Assembly: GCA_015039465.1 (NCBI GenBank)
Contig: MU129986.1
Location: forward strand, 372,001 to 436,000
Source: Phlegmacium glaucopus
Lineage: Eukaryota > Basidiomycota > Agaricomycetes > Agaricales > Cortinariaceae
Direction of reading: 5' to 3'
DNA: 64,000 nucleotides
The position numbers and the translations under genes were made by a program. Below the pieces are notes generated by a model, which searched no databases, had not been told where the DNA came from, and was given only the letters and a program-made list of their open reading frames with translations. This document shows positions 44,635 through 57,217 of the stretch, in pieces (position 1 is the first letter of the stretch; each line of letters begins with the position of its first letter).

Positions 44635-47600
44635 ATGATGCAACCAACACCAGCCCCATCATCTGCCCCAAATTCTCCTAGCCGTGAAGCTGAAGCTGTA
44701 CCTGAGACCCCCACATATTCTCACCCACCTGAGAACGTCGGAAGTGCACCCTTTGGTGTTCTGGTTGGGCTGTTTCAGAAACTTCAGAATGAAAGGAAGC
44801 AAGATAGGCGCAGAAGATTGATCGACGCCTGGTTTACTGTATGCCCCAAACTCTTCATTTGTTACTTGACTCCATAGTATTTCTTTAGCATTGGCGAAAG
44901 GAGAAAGGTTATGATCTTTATCCCGTTCTAAGACTAATACTACCCCAGGTACCGAGCATCTCCCCTCTTCTTGGCAGACTGGCTTATATTATTGTCGTTT
45001 CAAGAAAGATAGGGAGAGAGCCGTTTATGGTTTGAAAGAAAAGAATCTCGCAAAAACTTACATTAAACTTATTCCTCTGGGAATAAGAGATCCTGATGCT
45101 ATCCGTCTCCTCAATTGGAAGAAGCCAACTGAACGCGAGGTACGCACCTCGTATACATTACGGCCTTCTGATCATGATATCTCATCGTCCGCCAGAGAAC
45201 TTCTGGAGACTTCCCGACCGTATTATATGAAGTCGTAAGCAAACGCTCCTCAGTGATTGAGGGTTCCTTGTCTATCGATGACTTGAACGACATTTTGGAC
45301 GAACTCTCCAAGAACATGGGTAAACAGTGAGGATTCTTTGATCCAAAATGCTTTTTATTGTTATTAATAAAAGATGGACGCAGAGATATCCAATCCAAGA
45401 TATTGCAACGCGTTTACAATCGTTCTACTGCCGAAGAGCAACGATGGATTGTGCGCATCATATTGAAAGGTTCAATTCACATAAATCTTTACCTTGGAAT
45501 TTACTGAAGATGAATTTCATAGACATGATCATATCAGTGAAGGAAACTACAGTTTTCTCTGTCTTTCATCCCGATGCACAAGACCTCTACAACACATGCT
45601 CTGACCTTAAGAGGGTAACATATGAGCTTTGGGATCCCTCATTTCGGTTGAATGCTGAAGTAAGAATTCCCTCTCTCTATCTTCGCAAATATATATACTT
45701 AGCCTGATTTAGGACAAAGCAGTTCAGCTTTTTAATGCGTTTACGCCCATGCTTTGTAAGAGACCGACCAAAAAAATTGAAGATACTGTTCGGGAGATGG
45801 GTGGTGCAGAATTTATCATTGAAGAAAAACTTGATGGAGAGAGGATACAGTTGCACAAGCGAGGAAATGAATATTTTTACTGTTCCCGGTTTGTTATTTG
45901 CTACGTTCATCGGACTTGTTCGTTGATGTTAGACCAGCAAAGGCAAGGATTACACCTACCTCTACGGCAAACATGTCGGGACAGGCAGTTTGACACCGTT
46001 TATTGATGAAGCATTTGATCCTCGTGTGGACGAGTGAGTTTTGCAGTCATAAATTCTTTCATCATGTTCATTGGCCCTTCTTCTCAAGCATCATTCTGGA
46101 CGGGGAGATGTTAGTATGGGACCCTGTGTCAGAGCGTAACCTACCTTTCGGCACGCTTAAAACTGCAGCGCTGGGTACGTGAGGCTATGACTATATCACT
46201 GGTTTAAATTTCACAAAGTCATAAATCAGATAAGTCAAAGAAAGAACATAACCCTCGCCCTTGTTGTACGTTCTGTAGTCCACTCCTCTCTGTATAGGAG
46301 CTAAAGAAACCCAGTCAAAGTGTTTGATCTTCTGTTTCTCAATGGCCAGTCGCTTCTTCACCGATCTACTGCATTTCGGAAAAAGAACATGCGTCAATGT
46401 CTGAAGGAAATTACGGGACATATTGAATATACTACCGAGTATAAAGGGAAAACCGCGAAGGACATACGAGAAAGAATGGACGAAGTCATGGCTGCTCGGG
46501 GAGAAGGGTTGGTAATCAAGCATCCCCTGTCAAAATATGTTTTGAACGGCAGAAATATGGATTGGATCAAGGTTCCTTTCTCGTACCTGTCGTTGAAACA
46601 TGACTGATGTCTTTGTCTTAGGTGAAGCCAGAGTATATGGTTAGTATTTTCATTACTTGTGAAGATCTTTCCTGTCATATTAATCTGCAATAGGACAATA
46701 TGGGTGAAACTGTTGATGTCCTGGTTGTCGGTAAATGAATTTGTTTCTCATCTTGCTCGTCTAAATGTGCAGCGTAGCTGGAAACTATGGCTCAGGAAAA
46801 CGGGCAGGAGGTGTATCGACACTAATATGTGCAGTCTTTGATGACCGAAGAGTATACGAGGACGATGAAGATCCTAAGTAACAACATCCCACTTCTGCTT
46901 GACAGGAATTTAAATGATTCTTACTGGCTTCTGACAGATATAGCACCTTCGTCCGTATAGGTTCTGGTCTGTCATTTGCTGATTATGTATGGGTTCGAGC
47001 GAAACCTTGGAAAGTGTGGGATCCGAGAAATCCACCTGCGTTTTTAGAGACCTCCAAACGATCGCATGAAGACAAAGGAGATATTTATCTTGAACCAGAA
47101 GAGTTAGTTGTCCTGAATGGCGAAGGGCTTAAATACTAATGCTGTTTCCTGCATAGTTCATTTATTCTCAAGGTCAAGGCAGCAGAAGTTACACCTTCTG
47201 GTAATGCTCTTGAACATCATCTGAATCTGAACTAACGGATTTATATATTGTAAAGAGCAGTATCATATGGGCTATACCATGAGATTTCCTCGTGCTCTCA
47301 GCATCAGGGATGATCTCAGCATTGCCGATTGTATGACCGCGTCAGGTACGTCATTTTTCTGGCTTTTTTTTGGCAGAATTTAATAAATTATTGTATAGCT
47401 GTAATGGAAAGCTTGCGCTCGGAAAGAAAGAGAAAAATGGAGAGCGACGTAGGGTGAGAGTCAGTTAACTCAAATGGCCCTGCGTTTTGACTTACCAGGC
47501 CATCAAGTGTTACGAAGAAAAAACGTAAAGTTGCGGTCAAGAAGGCGAGTCCTCAGAAATTGCTGTAATAGCGTCAATAACCATGATAACGTTGTAGGCT

Positions 47601-49175
47601 ACTGTACTTCCTCAATATCAAGGCCCTAATATGAAAGGAATCAAGGCGGAAACTGATATTTTTGAGGGGATGAAGTTTGGTATGTCGCTACAACGATATC
47701 GTACCAGGGCTGATATCAGACAGTGGTCATGTCCGATCCAAAGTCAAGAACAGGCGACGAGGATAAGAAATCATTAACAAAATTGTACCATCCGCCCCTT
47801 TTCAGAACATTGAATCGGGTCTCACTCTCTGTATTACAGGATCTATGCTAACGGGGGGACATGTGCTCAAATCGCAACGAGCCAGCCTGAATTATACGTT
47901 ATTTATGGGGGTAGTGTGACCCGTAAGTTTCGTGTCCTGTGATAGCAGACAAGTTTTCCTGAGTTTATCCGCCCTCAGCTTACGATCTGAAGCTGGTAAT
48001 CGATAAAGGCATAGTTGATGTTCTGAAGCCTTCTTGGATCACAGCTTCTATTGAATTGGGAGAGAAAGCACCATTACGCAAAAAGTCAATCTTCGATTAC
48101 TCGCAACGACAGCTTTTAAACTTCTCATGGCAGGTACTTCTTCCACGCTACACATGCTCGAGCCGCAACAGACGACTACGAAATGGGAGACAGCGACGAC
48201 GATGACGAAACTGCACAAGAACCTACTCGTCGACAGCCTGCGAGTGAGATAGATGGAGATATAAAAATAGCTCGTTCAGTTGATTCTCAAGATGCTGTAA
48301 TAACCCCAAAGGTTGAGGAAGATATGGATCCCGGACTTGCTGACTGGTTTAAGGTTGATGAGAAGCCTGTGGTGTTTCCTCTTGCACATGAAGTTGATGA
48401 CGATTCTGCAACCGAGGATGATTCTGATCATGCTGATGTGGCACCTGGTGCGGCAAATGAAGTTGACCTGGACGATTGGTTCGAAGTTAAGCCCATGAGT
48501 TCAACATCTACGAAACCCGTGAGCGAGCCGTCTAATTCTTTGTCCTGTCCTGACTACATCTCATTCCTTTCTGCAGGACCAGCACGATGTAAAAATGGGT
48601 GAGAATGAAGCAGCGATGGAATATGACCAGGAATTCATTTTCAAGCATTTGCAAGTAGCGGTCTTTCTGAGACCTTGAATTTTGTTGATAGCCTGTTTAG
48701 ATGCTTTTATTTGGATTCTCCTGCGAATGCAAACCGACATGGCATGACTGTCAAGTTGAAACAGGAAAAAGAGATTGAAGAAAGGTAATTAATTGTCTTC
48801 CTAGTCAAAACTTGCTAGCACAGACAATAATCTTCTACCTTCCAGCTTTTTCCAGTTGTCGGAATTGATTACCAACAACGGTGGAAAGGTCGTTGACCTT
48901 GCTGAACCCAAGTTGACACACGTTGTGGTAGACAAACGCGACGTGAGTAGACGCTTAGAATTGATGAAGCGCACTTCAAAGTCAGTCACTTTCACTCCTA
49001 ACGCTCACACCAGAATTGACGAAGAATGTAAAGGCCTAAGCGACGTTATCTTGTTGTATCTGAATATATTCAAGCATGTTTAGATGAGGGGACCCTGCTC
49101 GATGAGGACGGTGAGCGTTAAAGTACTTCTCCGTCGATAATTTATGGATGTTATCCCCTAGAATTCGCCCCATAG
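44635..49175 (+). CDS. LIG4: DNA ligase IV
   Basis: ATP-dependent ligase that seals breaks in non-homologous end joining with Xrcc4/Lif1. Twenty-nine exons join to 1019 residues; boundaries include 44635-44838, 44889-44948, 45005-45139, 45196-45326, 45384-45469, 45523-45659, 45713-45888, 45938-46033, 46089-46174, 46230-46265, 46315-46571, 46622-46639 (18 nt), 46694-46730, 46778-46877, 46938-47102, 47157-47200, 47256-47345, 47399-47453, 47499-47544, 47598-47679, 47724-47784, 47840-47922, 47979-48084, 48134-48518, 48577-48650, 48701-48784, 48846-48980, 49034-49110 and 49162-49175. Active-site EEKLDGERIQLHKRG (adenylated Lys about 290), DIILDGEMLVWDP, GEGLVIKHP, IKVKPEYMDNMG. Two BRCT domains flank an acidic linker carrying two DWF motifs. 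Two introns use GC donors. No frame breaks. Confidence 0.95.
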
Positions 49176-49230
49176 CTTGAGAGGCAGAGTATATAATAAC
49201 AAGCTTTGCTAATATACGAATACTTATGGA

Positions 49231-49482
49231 CTATTGATTCAGTGACGCTGCTGCGTAAAATATTGGCGATGTTGACCTTGAGACTGACACGTTCATGGAG
49301 AGATACGCTCTCGTAGGAACGTCCATGGTTGTTTTTGCCTGTTTTTTTTCTCTGGCCGGTCGGAGTTTAGGATCATTTAATGCAGTGCCAACTCCCTTCC
49401 TCTTTCCCAGTTCCTTTGCTTTCTGTAATTTCCTTCTAGTTCTCTTTGTTTTCCCCTTTTTCTGGCGCGAGGAGATACCCAA
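49231..49482 (-). CDS. Possible small Lys/Arg-rich protein
   Basis: Open frame of 83 codons from ATG, beginning MGISSRQKKGKTKRTRRKLQ and rich in Lys/Arg over its first half. It fills the gap between LIG4 (stop at 49175) and the forkhead gene (start at 49610) and would be divergent from the latter. The basic N-terminus looks like those of small nucleolar or ribosome-biogenesis proteins, but no family was recognised and the complementary strand is also open. Weak call. Confidence 0.25.
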   Translation of the reverse strand: MGISSRQKKGKTKRTRRKLQKAKELGKRKGVGTALNDPKLRPAREKKQAKTTMDVPTRAYLSMNVSVSRSTSPIFYAAASLNQ

Positions 49483-49609
49483 TCTTTGGTTTCAGCTTCT
49501 ACCAAAATTTCTACCAGTCTTCAAGCAACTTGAGGTTTCTTCACCCTCAGTCATAACAACTGTATTAATATATCACGTCGAAACGCGGTGACGTCTTTGG
49601 GGCTTCACC

Positions 49610-52437
49610 ATGGCAGACGTACAAGTGTCCCCCATCTCACAACTCCTCCATACTTTGGGTTTAACGCGTGAAGATTTGAACAAGCGGAGCGACCAAATGC
49701 GCCAGTTTCTCACCACAGATGATGCTATGTCTTCACGCGTTCTTGAGCGAGAGAATAGCTACAGATCGAGGTCTGGGTCCGATTTACGCTCTAGTTCAAG
49801 ATCAGTAGGATCCTCTCGGTCGTTGGCGCGTTCTTTGTCCAGAGCAAGTTCAAATTCACTTCGGGACGGCACTCCACCTGCCACGCCAGTCAAGTCAGAA
49901 CCCCATGAGGGTGCGATACCACATCGCCACATGGATAGCATGGAGATGGTGTTGGAGAGACAGAGAAGACAAAGGAAGAGTCGCAGGGGAAAGGAACGCG
50001 AGTTGAGCAGGAGCATGCCACATCCTCCTTCTCCGTCCCCAAGTAACGCGTCGCAATCCGGCCTTAACCTCGATTCGTTCATGCAATCTCGCCGCGATTT
50101 ACGTGTATCCACTATGGTTACCGAACCCATTGACGATGTTGTCAGTCTAGAGGTAAGTTGACTGGTTTTAACGCGTCGTGCCACATCTACTTATGCATAC
50201 TCTGTAGACCGTTGAACCTCCGCCTGTTACCCCTCAAAAAACCAAATACTATAGAGAGCACACTAACCTGGGCTCAACATCACAACCTCGCAAGGTACCT
50301 TTCCTTCTGATTGCTCTTTGATATATCGCTGATGGTCATTGTAGAAAACTCCATGTAAAACTGAGACACCAACTCCCACGCGCCTCTCCACCGAAACTCC
50401 CTCCCAGAGTCATCTCCTGCCCTACCACGCGTATCCCGCTTATATGGCATATACCCATTATCTGCCAATACCTTACACATCTGCTCAACTGAGCTCATCA
50501 ACTCCTATGACCCCACAAGCTCAACGTATTCTGCAGCCTACACGTAAGGAGATGGCTTCACCACTTCCGCCGTCTTCTCCGCCTCCATCATCGCCTCAGT
50601 CTTCCCCTGCACGTTTCAACCTCGTATCTTCTCCAGGGCCAATGGGACCCCTACCCAAAGAAGAAGAATATGATAACCTTCCTTATACGCTCCCTCCCGG
50701 GCCTTACTCACCCAAAAAACCAGATCTCTCATATGCTGCTCTGGTTGGTCGTGCCATCTTATCATCTCCAGAACATCGTCTTACCCTCCAAGAAATATAC
50801 GACTGGATCACCATCGTTTATCCGCACTACAAACGTGGAGAAACTACTTGGATGAATAGTATTCGTCACGTTTTGAGTACTACTGTGTGCTTTCGCAAGG
50901 TTCCCCGGGATCGAGCAGTAGGCAGGACTCTTTGGGCTATTTGGGACGAAGATCTACCATGTTTCAAGGATGGTGGCTTCAAAAAACATCTCTGCAAAGA
51001 ATATGCCAACACAAATGAAGGGAAAGAAAGAGCTTCAGGCGGCTCTAAGGGCAAGCCGAGGGTTAGAAAACGTGTCGACGATGATGACGCTATCGATGGA
51101 CGAAAGGCTAAAAGAGTTAAAAAGGATCAGGTTGTTACTTTCTCCAGCGAACAAGCACCGCTCTCATCCCATCTACTCTTTCCTCCCACACGTCCTACAT
51201 CGCATCATCAACCCTATTACGAAAGTTGCATTCCTCAACCGCAAGTCTTACCAGCTGAGGTCATCTTCCCCCCTTTACCTGCTACAGCAGCATTCAATAG
51301 AGTTGTGAACTCGAATACTTCTTCCTCCTCAGCATGCATGACAACAATACCCGAGACTCATACGACGTCTCCGACTTTATTCCCTTCGTCATCGTCATCC
51401 TTCTCGTCGGTTCCTGATCTCACGCCTAATCGAGATTCGTCTAGTCCACCATCATCCTTGCCCGCAACGAGTGATATGGAAGTTGACAATCGGCCGTTGA
51501 GTGCGAAAGACGATGTTTGTCTAGCTGTTTCTGGTACCAGCTCGAAAGACGGACCTGTTGATACACTCTCTGGTGAAGATAGTATATTCAACGCCGCCCT
51601 ATTGGGGCCCGTTCGGTTCTGGGGCGGCTCGCCGAAGACAGCCCTGCAGCCTGGTATCGAGCTTTTCAAATTTGATAATGTCTCTGAAGAAGATAAGAAT
51701 TCTCGGCATGATAAGAAAGGGAAGAAGTTGGTCTCTCGAAGCACTAAAGTCAGCTAAGCCGCTTGATCTATCACAGCTTCAGTACTGATAATTACTGCCC
51801 TTAGAATATTTTCCCGCCTATTCCAACGTCTCCTACGCCTACTTGCCGCGTCAAACGAAAAAAATCAGACGACACCAATCGTCCTTCTACGCCTCCTCCA
51901 ATTTTGGCCATGCCTTCTACCCCTCCACGCAACAACAACCAACATCAAATATCTTCTATTCGTACCCCTCTTTCACACAAGGGATTACACATGAGTCCAA
52001 CAGCGAGCCTGGCTCATTACAAATCCAACCTGGATCCCCCTCCTCTTTATAATAGAGGGCATGCAATTGACAACGCTACAGAGGGGGATGATGAAGTTGT
52101 TGATCCTATGCGAACGCCCCGCAAACGTGTATCAAACGCGGACACGTCGAACTTATATGAGCCTCCAGTGACACCTAAGAAGCTTATTTTCCATGGACTT
52201 GATGACTCCCCCTTCCGTACACTTAGTGGAGGACTTGGTGCATCACCATTCCGAACGCCCAGCTCACGTAGTATCATTGATCCGCATGACCCAAGGGCTC
52301 TCCTTGATGATGAACTGAACAGGATTGGAAATTCATATGGAGATAGTCCTGCTGGGTTGTTTGGGAAGGGACGGGGCTCTCTACTTTACGATAGTCCTGG
52401 CTTGGACAGCCCTGGTAAGTGGTCCAAGTGGTGGTGA
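49610..52437 (+). CDS. Forkhead-domain transcription factor
   Basis: Four exons, 49610-50152, 50208-50294, 50345-51748 and 51805-52437, give 888 residues. The forkhead DNA-binding domain lies at about residues 330-420: KPDLSYAALVGRAILSSPEH, LTLQEIYDWITIVYPHYKRG, TTWMNSIRHVLSTTVCFRKV, then GRTLWAIWDEDLPCFKDGGF. The usual SIRHNLS is SIRHVLS here. A basic patch follows (KPRVRKR, KAKRVKK, likely nuclear localisation). The C-terminus has PVTPKKLIFHGLDDSPFRTL, SPFRTPSSR and DPRALLDDELNRIG, with many SP/TP sites, resembling Hcm1/Fkh-type cell-cycle factors. The last donor (GTCAGC after AAA) is inferred from phase, since exon 4 is coding only in that frame. Confidence 0.85.
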
Positions 52438-53362
52438 TCGTTGACTCTTGCCTTTATCCGGGTTTTCTTTCTTGTCTATACATTACGACGTTCATGATGA
52501 AGATACAGATATATCTATTTTGTTGCCCCTCTATTTTTTTTTCGGGCTTTTTTTTTTGTTTTTTTTTGTTTTTGTTTTCATAACGATGCCCATTGAATTG
52601 GCTTGATGCCTTGTCTGACCTTTCAAATTCGCATGTATTACTCTCTTTCATGGATGGTCGTACGAACCACAAACGTTCTTTTTTTCACTCTCAGCTTTCG
52701 CTGTTCACATTGTAGATCGTCTAGCCTTTTGTATGTACAATTACTTCCGTAGCATTTGTCGTCGTAATCCTATATGCAATCCATTGCTCTTGAACCGGAC
52801 CATGAAGTCGGATGACACGGTGTTGGAGGGCGACAATTTGAACTAACGAAGTCTATAACTCCTACATACAACGAAAGACAGCCTCCGCACGATTATTCAC
52901 TGATAGAGAGGGACAAGGAAAAGTTAGTTTCGATCCGAATTTTAAAGAGAAGAAAGAAAGGTCAGCTGGCTGTTCTTAGTATTTTTTATATCTGATTTAT
53001 CCCCATTGCCAGAAGCTTTGGAATTGGTGTATTTCACATCCTTTGAGTATAAAATAGGAAGAGAACTCACGATAGATGATGATAATCCTTTAGAAGAAGC
53101 TGAAAAGAGGTGTGTAAGTTCGTTTTTCAAATACTTTTCAGGAGCAAGGAAAAAAAAGAAGGATTCAGAAGTGCAACTATTTGGCTGTGTGCTTGTACCG
53201 ATCGTCAGGGCCATTGAATGACTACGACTGGGGCGGCAAGAATATCATCGTTTGAAGGAACTTGGATGTGGACTCACCAGAGAGAAGTGAAGACCAATGT
53301 CCGACAAGTCACAGTATAAAATTTATACTGCCAGGCGTGAGAGTATTTGTGACCATTGTGAC
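52438..53362. other. Intergenic with poly-T runs
   Basis: About 900 bases. At 52530-52578 there is a dense series of T runs. Between 52942 and 53214 there are frames on both strands with splice-like signals but no family resemblance. Holds the forkhead 3' flank and the SF3B1 promoter. Confidence 0.4.
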
Positions 53363-53409
53363 GTGAGTTTAGTCATTGGGGTCCCTTGTCGTTGACCACT
53401 TCCCTTCAG
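53363..53409 (+). other. Probable 5'UTR intron of SF3B1 gene
   Basis: GTGAGT donor at 53363 and a pyrimidine-rich CCCTTCAG acceptor ending at 53409, 47 nt, just upstream of the SF3B1 ATG at 53427. The size matches other introns in the window. No coding frame constrains it, so it is a prediction from splice signals only. Confidence 0.45.
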
Positions 53410-53426
53410 CTGCAAACCGAGGTATA

Positions 53427-56400
53427 ATGTCTCCTACAGGATCTCCCAGATTGATAGACTCGTACACAGCTCCAAAGGACGTCCTTCAAGAGTTCGCAGA
53501 CCTTGCCGAAGAAGAAAATGTCGACCCTTTCGCTGAAACAGCCTCTAAGCGTCAAATCGCTGCACGACAGTCCGACTATCACAATCGACGCTTTAGCCGA
53601 GTAGCCGTTGACAGTACCGATGCTTTTCTGCAGGGAGAAGATGGAAAGGATGTGGAGGGTGGTTATAAGGATGCAATGAGACTGGCGCGTTTGGAGCAGG
53701 AAGAGTTGAGAGTGAAAAAAGCAATTGAAGAGAAGCAGAGGAGGGAGCGAGAAGAGGACCAGATGAAAATGGATTTAGATAAAACGCCGCCTGCTGCAGA
53801 GATTGAGGCTGCGGCGAAGGAGCTTGCCTTGATGAACAAGGACTCGTCGACAACAAAACGTAAAAGACGATGGGATGTGGAACAGCCGTCAGACGAAAAC
53901 CTGGACCCTAATAATCGCGACAAGGGAGAATGGTCAAAGGAAGCGATTGAGGCCTCAGCACCCAAGAAGCGTCGTTCACGTTGGGATGCTACTCCCGCAG
54001 ACGCCGCCACTGCCCTTGGTGAAACCCCCAAACGTTCTCGGTGGGATCAAACTCCCGTAGCATCCAATGTCGATGTGCCAATGACGCCTATCATTATGAA
54101 CGCTCCTGGTATCATGCAAGACGATAAACAAAATCGCTATCTCACGGATGAAGAACTAGATGCTGTTCTTCCCTCTGCAGGTTATGCCATTGTTACCCCC
54201 CCTCCCGGTTATGCACCTATGGTGGCGCCACGCAGGTTAATGGCTACGCCGATTACGGAAGTAGGCGGCTTCCAGATACAAGAGAGCTCTGATGCAGCAG
54301 CCATGGCAGCAGCAGCGGGCCTTGCGCCTGAACTACCCACGGAGATCCCAGGCGTTGGCAACCTAGCCTTCTTCAAAGCGGAAGATGCTCAATACTTTGC
54401 GAAGATTTTAAAGGAAGAAGATGAGACGGAGCTATCTGTTGAAGAGATGAAAGAGAGAAAAATCATGCGTTTGTTACTCAAAATTAAAAATGGCACACCT
54501 CCCGTTCGTAAGACGGCCCTTCGTCAAATCACTGACAAAGCACGCGAATTTGGTGCTGGGCCGCTGTTTGACAAAATCCTTCCCCTTCTCATGGAACGTA
54601 CCCTAGAGGACCAGGAGCGTCACTTGCTGGTCAAAGTCATTGATCGCGTGCTTTACAAGTTGGACGACCTTGTGCGTCCTTATGTGCACAAGATCCTTGT
54701 CGTCATTGAACCATTGCTCATTGATGAAGACTACTATGCTCGAGTTGAAGGTCGTGAAATTATCTCGAATCTCTCAAAGGCTGCGGGGCTTGCGCACATG
54801 ATCTCGACCATGCGACCCGATATCGATCATGCCGACGAATACGTCCGGAATACAACAGCTCGTGCCTTTTCCGTTGTCGCTTCTGCTTTGGGCATCCCTT
54901 CCCTCCTTCCCTTCCTTAAAGCCGTTTGTCGTTCGAAAAAGTCGTGGCAAGCAAGACACACGGGTATCCGAATTGTGCAACAAATTGCTATTATGATGGG
55001 TTGTGCGGTTCTACCTCACCTTCGAAATTTGGTGGATTGCATCGCGCATGGTCTCTCGGACGAACAACAAAAGGTTAGGACAATGACGGCGCTGGGTTTG
55101 GCTGCCCTGGCTGAAGCTGCCGCTCCGTACGGTATTGAATCATTTGATAATGTCTTGAAACCACTTTGGTTGGGCATTCGTCTCCACCGTGGTAAAGGAC
55201 TTGCTGCTTTCCTTAAAGCTATCGGCTTTATCATCCCCCTCATGGACCCAGAATACGCCTCTTATTACACCAAAGAAGTAACAGTAATCCTCATCCGTGA
55301 ATTTCAAACTTCCGACGAGGAGATGAAGAAGATTGTGCTCAAGGTGGTCAAGCAGTGTGCGGCCACTGAAGGTGTGACACCGCAATATATCAAGCAAGAT
55401 ATCTTGCCCGACTTTTTTAAAGCCTTCTGGGTTCGCCGTATGGCTCTTGATCGACGGAACTACAGACAGGTTGTGGAAACGACTGTCGAGCTTGCACAGA
55501 AGGCAGGTGTATCTGAAATTGTGGGAAGAGTTGTTAATGAACTGAAGGATGAGGCGGAGCCTTACCGGAAGATGGTTATGGAGACTATTACCAAAGTTAT
55601 CGCTACCCTTGGTGCTTCCGATATTGACGAGAGGCTCGAGGTTCGACTGGTGGATGGTATTATATACTCCTTCCAGGAACAGACAACTGAAGATCAAGTG
55701 ATGTTGGATGGGTTTGGAACAGTTGTTAATGCCCTTGGAATCCGTGTCAAACCATATCTTACCCAGATCGTTTCTACCATCCTCTGGCGTCTGAATAACA
55801 AAAGCGCGAAAGTCCGTCAGCAGGCAGCGGATTTGACGACACGGTTGGCCGTTGTAATCAAACAATGTGGAGAAGATCAACTGTTGAGCAAGCTTGGCCT
55901 TGTCTTGTTTGAACAGTTGGGAGAGGAGTACCCAGATACCCTTGGTAGTATCATTGCTGCTGAAGGTGCCATTGCGAATGTTGTTGGAATGACACAGATG
56001 AATCCGCCGGTGAAAGACCTATGTGAGTGAAGCCAAAAAGCATATCAGTGATTCTAGCTTCCTGACTACCTCCTTTTCTATTTTCAGTGCCCCGAATGAC
56101 GCCAATTCTTCGAAACAGGCACGAGAAAGTGCAAGAGGCTTCTATCAACTTGATCGGTCGCATCGGTGAGTTGTATTATGTGTCATTATATTAAGCATAC
56201 TGACTCCAATCTCCCAGCTGATCGCGGGGCCGAATTCGTGCCTGCTCGAGAATGGATGCGAATCTGTTTTGAACTGCTCGATCTTCTCAAAGCCCATAAA
56301 AAGGGCATTCGACGTGCTGCTGTCAATTCTTTTGGTTATATCGCGAAGAGTTTGGGTCCCCAAGACGTTTTGTCTGTTCTGTTGACGAATTTGCGTGTTC

Positions 56401-57069
56401 AAGAACGGCAAAGTCGAGTGTGTAGCACGGTTGCCATTGCTATTGTCGCAGAAACTTGTGGACGTGAGTGGTTTTTTGGATCATACTTGACGAAAAAGAT
56501 AATAATGCCTTTCTTTTTTAGCCTTCACCTGCATTCCTGCTATTTTAAACGAGTACCGAACAGCTGAATTGAACGTTCGCACTGGTTGTTTGAAGGCGCT
56601 ATCATTCGTCTTCGAATACGTCGGTCCACAGTCCGCCTACTATTGCGACTCTGTGGTGACAATGCTTGAAGACGCTCTTACCGATAGAGATCTCGTCCAT
56701 CGCCAAACCGCAAGCACGATTGTCAAACATCTTGCTTTGGGTGTTGCGGGGTTGGGTTGCGAGGATTCGATGCTTCATCTCATGAACCTTGTTTGGCCGA
56801 ATTGCTTCGAGACATCACCACACGTCATTGGCGCGGTCATGGATGGTATTGAAGCCATGCGGGTTACTCTTGGCCCCGGTGTTCTGTTAAGCTACGTTTT
56901 GCAGGGTTTGTTCCATCCTGCAAGGAAGGTTCGAGAGGTATATTGGCGCATATACAATGCTTTGTACCTCGGTGCAGAGGATGCGCTGGTGCCTTTCTAT
57001 CCTGATCTTGGTGAGCTTACAGAAGGACAGAATGTGTTTGATAGGCATCCCCTCCAGGTTTTTATTTGA
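53427..57069 (+). CDS. HSH155: Splicing factor 3B subunit 1 (Hsh155/SF3B1)
   Basis: U2 snRNP scaffold that clamps the branch-point helix. Four exons, 53427-56022, 56088-56165, 56218-56463 and 56522-57069, give 1155 residues. The N-terminus holds three U2AF-ligand-type motifs: [10 protein letters not shown] (about 147), RRSRWDATP (about 184) and KRSRWDQTP (about 205). The rest is the conserved HEAT superhelix, for example [80 protein letters not shown] and [20 protein letters not shown]. The lysine in QQKVRT (about residue 548) corresponds to the human K700 cancer hotspot and is wild type. An open stretch upstream of 53427 has no ATG and overlaps the likely 5'UTR intron. Confidence 0.97.
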
Positions 57070-57217
57070 TATCATACCAGAGTTCCTCTATTTCGATTCT
57101 ATATGTAATGTTTGTATGCCAGAATCTTATTGTATTGCCTTTAATATGCATTGATGGGAGGGAGCCATTGAACAAGAACAAATGGTCAAATTAAATACAT
57201 CTGACAATATTGATTAT

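Noticed and set aside
49295..49591. 98-codon Phe/Leu-rich plus-strand frame after LIG4
   Set aside because: It is the complement of a Lys-rich minus-strand frame (AAA/AAG read as TTT/CTT); no signal or family feature supports a membrane protein.
52942..53214. Minus-strand 90-codon frame MALTIGTSTQPN... and an overlapping plus-strand frame
   Set aside because: Splice-like GT/AG sites exist on both strands but each spliced reading tried hits a stop or leaves no recognisable protein; it also lies in the SF3B1 promoter.
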